This document shows positions 1 through 6,982 of a stretch of DNA of 7,575 nt, in pieces. The translations under genes and the position numbers were made by a program. Location of the stretch: NCBI GenBank assembly GCA_934230115.1, contig CAKQEI010000086.1, positions 1 to 7,575 of the forward strand, written 5' to 3'. This DNA is from an uncultured Prevotella sp. (GTDB taxonomy: Bacteria; Bacteroidota; Bacteroidia; Bacteroidales; Bacteroidaceae). The notes beneath the pieces are model-generated. The model was not told the origin of the DNA. It saw only the letters and a program-made list of their open reading frames with translations, and did no database searches. Numbering within the stretch: the first letter of the stretch is position 1; every line of letters begins with the position of its first letter.

Positions 1-1
1 G

Positions 2-91
2 AATGGACACATGAGTCTCTATGGCAGGCAGGATATGGCAACGGTCGGAATAGTTGATTTCTATCTTGATGCCATCCTGTGTGATAACTGA
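2..91 (+). CDS. 3' end of an unidentified gene, first gene of the decayed operon (JetA/MksF position)
   Basis: An open frame enters from the left edge and codes for 29 residues (NGHMSLYGRQDMATVG, then an IVDFYLDAILC tail) before TGA at 89-91. The TGA overlaps the next ATG (TGATG, 89-93), the usual sign of translational coupling in an operon. The tail is too short to assign from sequence. By position, upstream of a winged-helix-like gene and an SMC-like ATPase gene, it would be the kleisin-like JetA/MksF component. That is inference from gene order only. Whether this gene is broken cannot be told, because its body lies outside the window. The frame could also be a chance reading, but the stop/start overlap argues for a real gene end. 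Confidence 0.4.
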   Translation, partial: NGHMSLYGRQDMATVGIVDFYLDAILCDN

Positions 92-395
92 TGCAAGCTG
101 TAGGTGACAAGTGGCTTCCTATCCCAAAAGGTTTCGAGTAACTCGAAACATAGCTTGCTGTATCATCCTTGAAGAGTTCTCAAGTGACATTGAGCTGAAG
201 GAAAAGGCGCGACACATATATACCGACCTTAAAACAAATGATGAAAAAATGGACAAACTCATTGGTGACATGGAACGTCTGGGTTTTGTAGAGCTTGAAA
301 ACGAACTTGACGGAACATACAAGGTGACAGCTGCCTTTCATTATATAGAAGAACTTATTGATTGTCTTACCATAATAGAACCTGAACAAGCATGA
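91..395 (+). pseudogene. JetB/MksE-like small winged-helix subunit, frameshifted and shortened
   Basis: ATG at 91 overlaps the previous stop and reads MQAVGDKWLPIPKGFE before an in-frame TAA at 139-141. The rest of the gene continues in another frame, open from just after a TGA at 105-107 to TGA at 393-395. A single indel somewhere in 111-139 (an AAAA run lies at 126-129) would join the two frames. The second part contains VTRNIACCIILEEFSSD, a charged helix, then MERLGFVELEN followed by DGTYKVTAAFHYIEEL, which looks like a helix plus beta-wing of a winged helix. MksE/JetB proteins are usually around 200 residues; about 100 codons are here, so an internal loss beyond the frameshift is likely. 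The role in an intact system would be to bridge kleisin and SMC ATPase. It overlaps the next start by ATGA (392-395). Assignment rests on size, fold impression and gene order. A short intact protein starting at GTG 111 cannot be excluded. Confidence 0.45.
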
Positions 396-1127
396 GAGCA
401 TTAATACGAAACAGAACTTTGTACAATACCACAGAAAAGAAAAGGTGTGCAGGTGAAGATAGAAGATTATGCTACAAAGGCAAAGCATGAAATCGAGACA
501 AGAAACTTGGAGTTGAACTCTCGTCTGCAAGAAGTGGTTCTTCGTAGAACAAAAGCTGATGCAGAATTGTCAATAACAAGATAGAGGAATACCGTCGTTG
601 TACGAGTGAGCGTTATGTGGAGATTTTAGGTCGTGTGTCTTTTGAAATGGGAGAGCTGACAAAGCATGAGTCGGCTGTGAATAAAATAATAAATGACATC
701 AATAGTGATTTCCGTGAACGCAATTTTGCTGGTGTTATTAAACTTATTGCACTACATTCCGTGCCTTCGTCAGATAAGATGGTGCAACTGCTAAAACGTA
801 TTAAGGATTTCAATGATGAAAACCAATTTGCAATGGGCGAATTGAATCTTTTCTCTACTGTCAATCGTGAAGCTGTGAACGATAAGGCTGTAGAATATCT
901 GCTTGACTTCATGAAGTCGCTCCTTAAAGACCCACAACGACAATGTCTTACACTCTCCGATCTGTTCCAATTGCAGTTTCGCATTGTTGAGAATGACAAC
1001 GATACTGGTTGGGCTGATAAATTCTTCACCTACTACTTACAATGTGTCAGACTATAGATACACTTATCTGTTGAGTAAGGACGGCAAGTCGCAGACTGTA
1101 GTACATCCTTTGATTTCACAAAAATAA
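392..1127 (+). pseudogene. SMC-like ATPase (JetC/MukB type), internally deleted and frameshifted
   Basis: ATG 392 overlaps the previous stop and starts MRALIRNR, resembling the beginning of SMC-type ATPases of this group, where a Walker A segment should follow. No Walker A is present. From about 453 another frame gives a charged, heptad-rich stretch (KIEDYATKAKHEIETRN..LQEVVLRR) typical of the long coiled coil, ending at TAG 582-584. A frame change near 570-575 leads into NKIEEYRRC.. and then FRERNFAGVIKLIAL, FNDENQFAMGELNLF, LTLSDLFQLQFRIVENDN and TGWADK at about 1020, which resembles the C-terminal ATPase lobe. There the frame changes again: from 1026 the sequence reads SPTTYNVSDYRYTYLLSKDG to TAA 1125-1127, a plausible native C-terminus. 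The Walker B region expected between TGWADK and SPTTYNV is missing. About 245 codons remain of a family usually above 1000 residues. It can have no ATPase activity. Family naming is from remembered motifs and gene order, not a database search. Confidence 0.55.
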
Positions 1128-1137
1128 AAATGTACAT

Positions 1138-1414
1138 ATGAAGATAACTTCTTCCCTTATAGATAAACTTCTTCGCCTGTGTTCAGGTGAATCTCTTCCA
1201 TCCTGTGCCCTATGTGGCGACTGGGTGGAAGACTTTCCTTATTCCTGACGATATTGAAGAACGTATGCAGCAGCATGGATCTTCAGAGAGATATCGTGAT
1301 CAGTATGAAAAGTACAAAAAACTGTCATCTGATATTTTATCCTTGCAACAATTGATAAATATGATTCATAAGTATCATAAATGTTATGACCAAGAGGGGT
1401 ATATCAATAAATAG
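1138..1414 (+). pseudogene. JetD/MksG-like (putative nuclease) gene remnant, start fused out of frame to a later segment
   Basis: ATG 1138 starts 10 nt after the ATPase stop and reads MKITSSLIDKLLRLCSGESL.. through GDWVEDFPYS to TGA 1246-1248. This resembles the N-terminus of a JetD-type protein. Beyond about 1225-1245 the sense continues in another frame with FLIPDDIEERMQQHGSSERY, a charged helical stretch, and KYHKCYDQEGYINK to TAG 1412-1414. That second frame is already open from GTG 1187, but its early part is the shadow of the first frame. JetD proteins are roughly 350-400 residues with a C-terminal Toprim domain; only about 92 codons are here and no Toprim acidic motif is visible. The gene therefore lost most of its middle. 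In intact systems the product cleaves DNA loaded by the SMC complex. Assignment depends mainly on its place directly after the ATPase remnant; a different fourth gene is possible. Confidence 0.4.
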
Positions 1415-1478
1415 AGGTTATCTTCCCTTAACATTAATTTATTTAGTTACTAATTTTGGTTGCGGTATTAATTGCTTG

Positions 1479-1510
1479 CAAAGATATGACACATTTCTCT
1501 AATTGTCAAA
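1479..1510 (-). promoter_or_regulatory. Leftward Bacteroidetes-type promoter with good -33 and -7 elements
   Basis: On the minus strand TTTG (1510-1507) is followed after 20 nt by TATCTTTG (1486-1479). This fits the Bacteroidetes sigma consensus TTTG, 19-21 nt, TAnnTTTG. Transcription would start near 1472 and run leftwards, antisense to the decayed operon. No minus-strand gene follows in the window, so it either makes an antisense or small RNA or is left over from a lost gene. Confidence 0.5.
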
Positions 1511-1521
1511 TCAAGATTGTC

Positions 1522-1645
1522 CAAATTCTTGAATTCGGACTAAAGCGGTATGTGTAGAGGGGTTTTTACTCGATTGCAAAGATAAAAAATGTATCTGTAT
1601 ATAATGACAATTGTCGGTTTTTGTAATTCCAAATTCAAGAATTTG
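1522..1645. repeat. 14-bp inverted repeat pair made of two near-palindromes
   Basis: CAAATTCTTGAATT (1522-1535) is the exact reverse complement of AATTCAAGAATTTG (1632-1645). Each sits in a palindrome: CAAATTC-AA-GAATTTG (1630-1645) is perfect with 7-bp arms, and 1522-1537 has one mismatch. The pair bounds 124 bp. They could be operators for a dimeric regulator of the leftward promoters or the ends of a tiny MITE-like element. No target-site duplication was seen next to the ends. Confidence 0.5.
1577..1611 (-). promoter_or_regulatory. Second leftward promoter-like module (weaker)
   Basis: The minus strand has TATCTTTG (1584-1577), identical to the -7 of the module at 1479-1510 and also followed by CAA. 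The best -33 candidate is ATTG (1611-1608) with a long 23-nt gap. It is probably a diverged copy of the other module; activity is uncertain. Confidence 0.3.
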
Positions 1646-1688
1646 AAATGAAAAGAAGTGAATGCCACGCTTTCTTGTGATTTTTTTA

Positions 1689-1696
1689 TATCTTTG
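1689..1696 (+). promoter_or_regulatory. -7 element for the helicase gene
   Basis: TATCTTTG matches TAnnTTTG exactly, 46 nt before the helicase ATG, which would give a leader of about 40 nt. There is no TTTG at the expected 19-21 nt upstream (TTTC at 1671-1674 is too close), so the -33 is poor and the promoter may be weak or factor-dependent. Confidence 0.45.
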
Positions 1697-1742
1697 CAGA
1701 TAATGACAAGAAAACACGTCAGGTAAAGATAAGAATAGACAT

Positions 1743-3911
1743 ATGACTACATCACCAACAATACTCAACACCAAACAGCAGATTGCTGTGGAGACAACAG
1801 AGGGACGCGTGAAGGTTGTGGCGGGAGCAGGCTCGGGCAAGACGCTTGTGCTTGTGCATCGCTATGCCTTTCTCGTGAATGAGCTTGGCATCGACCCCAA
1901 CAACATTCTCTGCATGACGTTCACCAACAAGGCGGCGAGCGAGATGAAGACACGTATAGGACGGTTGACCGACTCGGCAAATGTCAACGATTTTGTGTGC
2001 ACTATTCATGGTTTCTGCGTGAAGTTCTTGCGCAGCGAGATATTCCGCATAGGATTTCCCAAGGGATTCTCGGTGATTGACGAGACTGATGCCACTGTGC
2101 TTGCCAAGCAGGTGATGGAGGAGTATCAGCTCGACCGCACCAAGATGACTGCCAAGCAGTTTTTGGCTAATGTGGCAAGCGTGAAGGAGCATAAGGAGTA
2201 TGTGGGTGAGTTGATGGTGCCCCAGTTGTTGGGTGGCGACAAGAGTATGCAGCAGTTGGCTTCCGACAAGACTGAGTTGGCGGCTAATGGCTACGAACAG
2301 CCCTTCCTCGCCTTCATCAACAGGCAGCTCAAGTCGTTTGCCCTCGATTTCTCCGACTTAATCAATTTCACCTTATATATATTAAAGCATTATGGTGAGG
2401 CACGCACCACGTGGCAAGACCGTCTTAACTATATTATGGTGGATGAGGCTCAGGACTGCAACGACTGCGACTGGACTATCGTCGACATTCTCTCGCGCAA
2501 ATACAACAACCTATTTATAGTGGGCGACCCCGACCAATGTATCTACGAATGGCGCGGAGCACGCCCTAAGGCTTTTGTCGACTTCTATGCCGACAGCGAG
2601 ATAATCCTGAACGAGAACTACCGCTCCACGCCAAACATTCTGGATGTTGCCAACTCAATTATCTCGCACAACCGTGTGCGCATAAAGAAGGACCTCTTTA
2701 CCGAGCATGACGAAGGACGCATTGTGCTGCACTATCATGGGCGGTCGGACGAGGATGAGGCTGAATGGACAGCTCGCCAGATAAGCAATATGCTTAAGGA
2801 GGGAGCGCAACCGGATGATTTTGCTATTCTCTATCGTGCCGCCTATCTGTCGAGACCTATAGAACAGGCACTGATGCGCGAGAAAATAAAATACACAATG
2901 TGGGGAGGTACCAGGTTCTTCGAGCGCAAGGAGATTAAGGATGCTATTGCCTATCTTAAACTACTCGCCACCGGCGACGACCTTTCCTTCTTACGCATCA
3001 TCAACTATCCATCGCGCAAGTTTGGCAAGGCCTCATTGCAGAAGCTCCAGACTATTGCCGACGAGCATAATCAGTCGCTGCTTACTGCCTTGCGGATGAA
3101 TATCACGACCAAGGATTTCAACAAGGCTCCATTGCGTGATTTTCTGCATCTGCTTGATGATGCCGACCTCTTCCGCCTGACGCATTCCATATCCGACCTC
3201 TTTGACTATATGCTTAACAACAGCGGACTTATTGATGAACTGCGAGCTGATGAGGACGAGGAGCGACTTGAGAATGTCATGGAACTTGCCTCGGCTATTG
3301 AGTTCTATGAAACGGAACACAAGGACGACGAGGATCTTTCGCTTGAAAAATATCTACAGGACATCGCCCTATACACTAATGCCGACTATCGCAAGGATGG
3401 GGCTGCTGTCAAACTGATGACCGTTCATCAGTCGAAAGGATTGGAGTTTCCCTATGTTTTTGTAAGTGGATTGACCGAGGGTATATTCCCTAACCACCGT
3501 GCCATACGCGAGCGTCGCAAGACAGCCGAAGAAGAGGAACGCCGCTTGATGTATGTGGCTGTGACGAGAGCCGAGCGTGCCTTGTTTCTTACTGAGTCGG
3601 AAGGATTCTGCAATGCTATTAAGGGAGCCAAGTATCCTTCGCGTTTCCTCACGGAGATAGGCGACGGACTTGTGGAGGTGGAGGGCGACATGGATCCAAT
3701 GTTGCTTGAGCTTACCAAGGATATGGTGAGGCGGCTCTCCGACGAGACGGAGCCTAAACTTACTGCAGGTTTTGCCGTAGGCGATAGGGTGACGCACCGT
3801 GTGTTTGGTGTTGGCACTATTGTTGAAGCATTCCCCGAAAGGGATGCATATAAAGTGGAGTTTGAGAAGGGCGAGCGCAATCTTGTGGGGCGTGTGCTGT
3901 GTCCTTGCTGA
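1743..3911 (+). CDS. UvrD/Rep-type superfamily 1A DNA helicase
   Basis: A 722-residue ATP-dependent 3'-5' DNA helicase of the UvrD/PcrA/Rep group, acting in repair or fork maintenance in the cytoplasm. All motifs are intact: a Q-motif region near residues 10-17, Walker A AGAGSGKT (27-34), Ia TFTNKAASEMK (59-69), II VDEAQD (233-238), III GDPDQCIYEWRGA (261-273), IV ENYRS (291-295), V VKLMTVHQSKGLEF (556-569), VI RRLMYVAVTRA (600-610). Residues about 390-550 form the 2B subdomain. The C-terminus (675-720: GDRVTHRVFGVGTIVEAF) is the Tudor-like domain that PcrA/UvrD use for protein contacts. ATG 1743 is chosen because the helicase N-terminus begins there and a -7 element precedes it; there is no Shine-Dalgarno, as usual in this phylum. 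Motif II reads DEAQDCND rather than the classic DEYQDTN/DEFQNTN, so this may be a paralogue of the main UvrD/PcrA. The symporter gene follows after 30 nt. Confidence 0.93.
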   Translation: MTTSPTILNTKQQIAVETTEGRVKVVAGAGSGKTLVLVHRYAFLVNELGIDPNNILCMTFTNKAASEMKTRIGRLTDSANVNDFVCTIHGFCVKFLRSEIFRIGFPKGFSVIDETDATVLAKQVMEEYQLDRTKMTAKQFLANVASVKEHKEYVGELMVPQLLGGDKSMQQLASDKTELAANGYEQPFLAFINRQLKSFALDFSDLINFTLYILKHYGEARTTWQDRLNYIMVDEAQDCNDCDWTIVDILSRKYNNLFIVGDPDQCIYEWRGARPKAFVDFYADSEIILNENYRSTPNILDVANSIISHNRVRIKKDLFTEHDEGRIVLHYHGRSDEDEAEWTARQISNMLKEGAQPDDFAILYRAAYLSRPIEQALMREKIKYTMWGGTRFFERKEIKDAIAYLKLLATGDDLSFLRIINYPSRKFGKASLQKLQTIADEHNQSLLTALRMNITTKDFNKAPLRDFLHLLDDADLFRLTHSISDLFDYMLNNSGLIDELRADEDEERLENVMELASAIEFYETEHKDDEDLSLEKYLQDIALYTNADYRKDGAAVKLMTVHQSKGLEFPYVFVSGLTEGIFPNHRAIRERRKTAEEEERRLMYVAVTRAERALFLTESEGFCNAIKGAKYPSRFLTEIGDGLVEVEGDMDPMLLELTKDMVRRLSDETEPKLTAGFAVGDRVTHRVFGVGTIVEAFPERDAYKVEFEKGERNLVGRVLCPC

Positions 3912-3941
3912 TTTATTACATGAAATTTAATAATTATTCCT

Positions 3942-5105
3942 ATGAAGAAAATCAAAATTGGTCTACTGCCTAAAATCATTGTTGCCATAATTCTTGGCAT
4001 CGGTCTTGGCATTGTTTCTCCCGACATGCCTGTGCGAGTGTTTGTCACGTTCAACGCTCTGTTTAGCGAGTTTCTTGGATTCTTGATACCGCTAATCATT
4101 GTCGGTCTTGTCACTCCTGCCATTGCCGACATTGGCAAGGGGGCGGGAAAGATGCTTCTCGTCACGGCGTTGTTGGCTTATGGAGCTACTATCTTCTCTG
4201 GCTTCATGTCGTATGGAGTGGGGCAGACCATATTCCCGTCGCTAATCTCGGATAATCTGAAGATAGCGCAAATCAGTCAGGCTGAGGGTATTAAGCCTTA
4301 TTTCACGGTTGCTATACCAGCTCCGCTGAATGTGATGACTTCGCTTGTCATGGCGTTCACGTTAGGATTGGGTATAGCCCATCTTGGCACTCAGTCGCTC
4401 AAGAGCATGTTCTCGGAGTTTCGCGACATCATCACTAAGACTATTCAGGTGGTGGTGCTCCCATTGCTGCCTATTTACATCTTCGGCATATTCTTCAATA
4501 TGACCCATTCGGGTGAGGTGTTTAAGGTGTTGGGCGTGTTTGTTAAGATTATAGGTGTGATATTCATCATGCACATTTTTCTGCTTATTTTCCAGTATGT
4601 TGTGGCTTCGCTTTTTGTGCGTAGAAACCCCTTCAGAATGCTTGCCAATATGATGCCGGCTTATTTCACGGCTCTTGGCACACAGTCGTCGGCTGCCACT
4701 ATTCCCGTAACAATGCGTCAGACCATACTCAATGGAGTGAACAAGGACATTGCAGGATTTGTCATACCTCTTTGTGCCACAATCCATCTGTCGGGCAGTA
4801 CGATGAAGATTGTGGCGTGTTCTCTTGCCCTTATGATGATGCAGAACATTCCTTATGATTTCCAGATGATGGCGGGATTCATCCTTATGCTTGGCATAAC
4901 AATGGTTGCCGCGCCTGGTGTGCCTGGTGGAGCCATCATGGCAGCACTTGGCATTCTTGCCTCAATGCTCGGCTTCGACCAGCAGTCGTTGGCTCTGATG
5001 ATAGCCCTGTATATCGCTATGGATAGTTTCGGCACGGCATGTAATGTCACGGGCGATGGAGCCTTGGCGTTAATCATTGACAAATGCTTTGGAAAGAAAG
5101 ATTAA
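3942..5105 (+). CDS. DAACS-family amino acid:cation symporter, probably for a neutral substrate
   Basis: A 387-residue inner-membrane transporter of the dicarboxylate/amino acid:cation symporter family (GltPh, SstT, DctA relatives). Hydrophobic segments run from about residue 10 to 378 and the re-entrant signatures are visible: HP1 TQSSAATIP (247-255), TM7 ATIHLSGS (279-286), HP2 GVPGGA (326-331) and TM8 DSFGTACNVTGD (361-372). Aligned by eye to GltPh, D361, T365, N368 and D372 match D394, T398, N401 and D405. The position of R397, which holds the acidic side chain, is G364. The conserved N-M-D of TM7 (N310-D312) is H282-L283-S284, so one sodium site looks altered. An acidic substrate is therefore unlikely; a neutral amino acid such as serine or threonine, as for SstT, is a guess. 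The start is the ATG before MKKIKIGLLP. With 30 nt after the helicase and no clear promoter in the gap, it may be cotranscribed with it; a terminator follows at 5123. Confidence 0.9.
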   Translation: MKKIKIGLLPKIIVAIILGIGLGIVSPDMPVRVFVTFNALFSEFLGFLIPLIIVGLVTPAIADIGKGAGKMLLVTALLAYGATIFSGFMSYGVGQTIFPSLISDNLKIAQISQAEGIKPYFTVAIPAPLNVMTSLVMAFTLGLGIAHLGTQSLKSMFSEFRDIITKTIQVVVLPLLPIYIFGIFFNMTHSGEVFKVLGVFVKIIGVIFIMHIFLLIFQYVVASLFVRRNPFRMLANMMPAYFTALGTQSSAATIPVTMRQTILNGVNKDIAGFVIPLCATIHLSGSTMKIVACSLALMMMQNIPYDFQMMAGFILMLGITMVAAPGVPGGAIMAALGILASMLGFDQQSLALMIALYIAMDSFGTACNVTGDGALALIIDKCFGKKD

Positions 5106-5122
5106 CTATAATTACACGAAAT

Positions 5123-5176
5123 AAAATTAACGGCAATTACACGTGGACTTCTCGTATAATTGCCGTTAATTTTTTT
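5123..5176. terminator. Rho-independent terminator between convergent genes, possibly bidirectional
   Basis: A perfect 17-bp stem (5123-5139 with 5157-5173) has the core AACGGCAATTA / TAATTGCCGTT and a 17-nt loop, and the right arm runs into T7 (5170-5176). It ends the symporter transcript. On the minus strand the left arm gives TTTTATTTC, so it may also stop the convergent glycosidase transcript, whose stop codon is 27 nt away. Confidence 0.88.
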
Positions 5177-5203
5177 ATCGTATAATTTATGTTGATTGGA
5201 GCG

Positions 5204-6982
5204 CTATTCATTCAGCATTTTCTCCAGCTCTTCCACCATGCCTGCAGCCTTTGCAGCTTTGCTTGCCGGAGTCTTTTCAGGAGTAAACTGCTCTACAAGA
5301 TTGTTCAAGCGTTCGAGTTTAGCCTTCTGTCCGTTCTTGGTGTATTCGCGTCGCAGCTGAATAATTTTTTCATTGTCTTGCAGACCCTCGATGAGTCGTT
5401 CGAAGCGAATGCTTGAGCGTGGGCCCGGATAGATGCAGTAGCAGTCGCCTGCAGCCCATGTGCGGAAACGGGAATCGCGTAATGGGTCGCGTGTCCAACT
5501 GTTGTACGACCAACGCAGATAGCCATCGTAGTCGCCACCCACGGCATGCAATGCCATCCATGTTGCCTCGGCAGGAGCCGAGAAGGTGAAGGTATTGGGG
5601 AATCCCTCGGTGCAGCATGTGTAATAGGTGCTTATCTTGCCCTCGGCACGGCGGCGGGCCATCACCTCCTCAGGGAACTTATAGCCATAGGCTATGCAAT
5701 AGTAGTAGAGATCGCGCTCTATTTCATCGTGGTAGATGCCGGCGAGTGAGATTTTAAATTCTGGGTCGGCATCCTTTATCACCTTTATGGCAGCCTGCAT
5801 GGCATCCATCGGACGCTCGTCCATAGCTATGCAGGTCTTCTCAAACCAACCCTTCTTGCGCAGATGGCGAGAGAAGTCCTTAAGGAAGTTGCCCCAATAT
5901 TCGGTATAAGCCTTGTCGCCAGGCTTGGCCTTTATGAACTGCACGCGGTTTGTAGCCTCGTCGTAGTAGTCGAAACTGAGGTTCCAAGGAATCATGGTGT
6001 AGCATGAAATCAGTCGGTTGATGCCCACGTCGTTCATCATGAAGTCAACATACTTGTCGAACACGGCATAGTCGTAGCTCCATGTGCCGTCGATATGCTT
6101 TATGCGTGTCACCATCGAGTCGAAGTGGTCCTCAGTCTGTCCGTTCCAAGGCTTGTGCATGATGCTTGTGGTTATGGCATACTGTCCTGCGTCGGCAAGC
6201 ATCTTCATTATCGGGCGCATGGCGTCGAAGTGCTCCTTGCTCCACAGTGGCACATTATAATAGCGTGCAACGGAGTAGGGGTTTTGCCACAGGTCGAGGT
6301 TCATCGACCATTTCTGTGGCTCAGGCAATGTGCGGTTGGTTACCTGCAGTTTCACTTGCAGCGTTTGTGCTTTCATGCCCTTGCCCTTTATTGTCAGCTG
6401 TCCTGTGTATGTTCCAGGCTTTGCGTCTTGTGGCACCCAAATGTTCATCCACACAGGTTGTGTGGTGTTGCGCTTTACAGGCAGAGTCTTGTTGATGTCG
6501 AGCACGTCGGCAACAACAGAAGAGTCGAAGTCGGCAGGATTGCGAAATCCACAGCCACCACCTTGTTCGTTCAGTTCGTCGGTCATCACGTAGCGCACAA
6601 AGTTGGTGCGCACGGCAGATGCTGGGATAACCGCCTTGCCAGAGCGCAATTCAGTGGCAATAACCTCCACATCGTTCAATTCGCAGTTTGTCCAGAGCAC
6701 AGCTAGCGCGTTTACACGCTCGCCACGCCATGCTTTGCCGCTCCATGTGGCTTGCTTCTTGATTTTAGGGATGTCGCCGCGGCGGTAGCGCACGTCGGTA
6801 GAAGCCCAACTGAACTGTGTGGAAGCAGAAATCTTGGCCCATGCGGCATCGGTGTCGTGTGGCTTGGTGTCGGTCAACTCCTCATACTGTCCGAGTGGGA
6901 AGGGGTTTGCTTTTTGTGTGGTTTGTGCATTAGCTGCTAATGCAAGAGAGCACAAGAGGACAGAAAAATTGATTTTTTTCAT
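5204..6982 (-). CDS. Secreted GH123-family (DUF4091) glycoside hydrolase, likely beta-N-acetylgalactosaminidase
   Basis: A 592-residue exported enzyme, close in length to characterised Bacteroides GH123 proteins. Residues 1-19 are a signal peptide (MKKINFSVLLCSLALAANA, cleavage before Q20); C11 does not sit in a lipobox, so it should be free in the periplasm or secreted. Residues about 20-215 are beta-sandwich-like (QPVWMNIWVPQDAKPGTYTG), about 225-510 the catalytic barrel, and the rest a helical tail. AMDERPMD holds the adjacent Asp-Glu pair D388-E389, matching the GH123 catalytic pair, where Asp assists the substrate N-acetyl group and Glu is the acid/base. YLRWSYNSW (488-496) is a typical late barrel motif of DUF4091 proteins. 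GH123 enzymes remove beta-linked GalNAc from glycolipids or glycans; the actual substrate here is unknown. No SusC/SusD or sulfatase neighbour is in the window, so it looks like a stand-alone gene, convergent with the symporter and divergent from the rRNA operon. Start ATG at 6982 follows a promoter at 7037-7070. Confidence 0.87.
   Translation of the reverse strand: MKKINFSVLLCSLALAANAQTTQKANPFPLGQYEELTDTKPHDTDAAWAKISASTQFSWASTDVRYRRGDIPKIKKQATWSGKAWRGERVNALAVLWTNCELNDVEVIATELRSGKAVIPASAVRTNFVRYVMTDELNEQGGGCGFRNPADFDSSVVADVLDINKTLPVKRNTTQPVWMNIWVPQDAKPGTYTGQLTIKGKGMKAQTLQVKLQVTNRTLPEPQKWSMNLDLWQNPYSVARYYNVPLWSKEHFDAMRPIMKMLADAGQYAITTSIMHKPWNGQTEDHFDSMVTRIKHIDGTWSYDYAVFDKYVDFMMNDVGINRLISCYTMIPWNLSFDYYDEATNRVQFIKAKPGDKAYTEYWGNFLKDFSRHLRKKGWFEKTCIAMDERPMDAMQAAIKVIKDADPEFKISLAGIYHDEIERDLYYYCIAYGYKFPEEVMARRRAEGKISTYYTCCTEGFPNTFTFSAPAEATWMALHAVGGDYDGYLRWSYNSWTRDPLRDSRFRTWAAGDCYCIYPGPRSSIRFERLIEGLQDNEKIIQLRREYTKNGQKAKLERLNNLVEQFTPEKTPASKAAKAAGMVEELEKMLNE

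Larger units (their letters stand above)
1415..1742. other. Non-coding stretch between the decayed operon and the helicase gene
   Basis: AT-rich sequence with no credible gene. A minus-strand open frame across 1511-1840 runs antisense into the helicase start and looks like a chance reading. What it does hold is given as separate entries: two leftward promoter-like modules, two near-palindromes forming a 14-bp inverted repeat, and a rightward -7 element in front of the helicase. Confidence 0.6.

Noticed and set aside
613..1029. A 138-codon minus-strand frame
   Set aside because: It is a shadow of the SMC-like remnant, which has clearly better protein character on the plus strand.
1511..1840. 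A 109-codon minus-strand frame crossing the intergenic region
   Set aside because: It overlaps the helicase start and both palindromes, has no promoter placed for it and shows no recognisable motif.
3452..4165. A 237-codon open frame on the minus strand spanning the helicase-symporter junction
   Set aside because: It is rich in Ser/Arg/Pro and lies opposite helicase motifs V and VI and the symporter start, so it is a shadow frame.
6095..6706. A 203-codon open frame on the plus strand
   Set aside because: It is antisense to the GH123 gene, whose signal peptide and catalytic motifs are convincing; the product is rich in Cys/His/Val with no recognisable domain.
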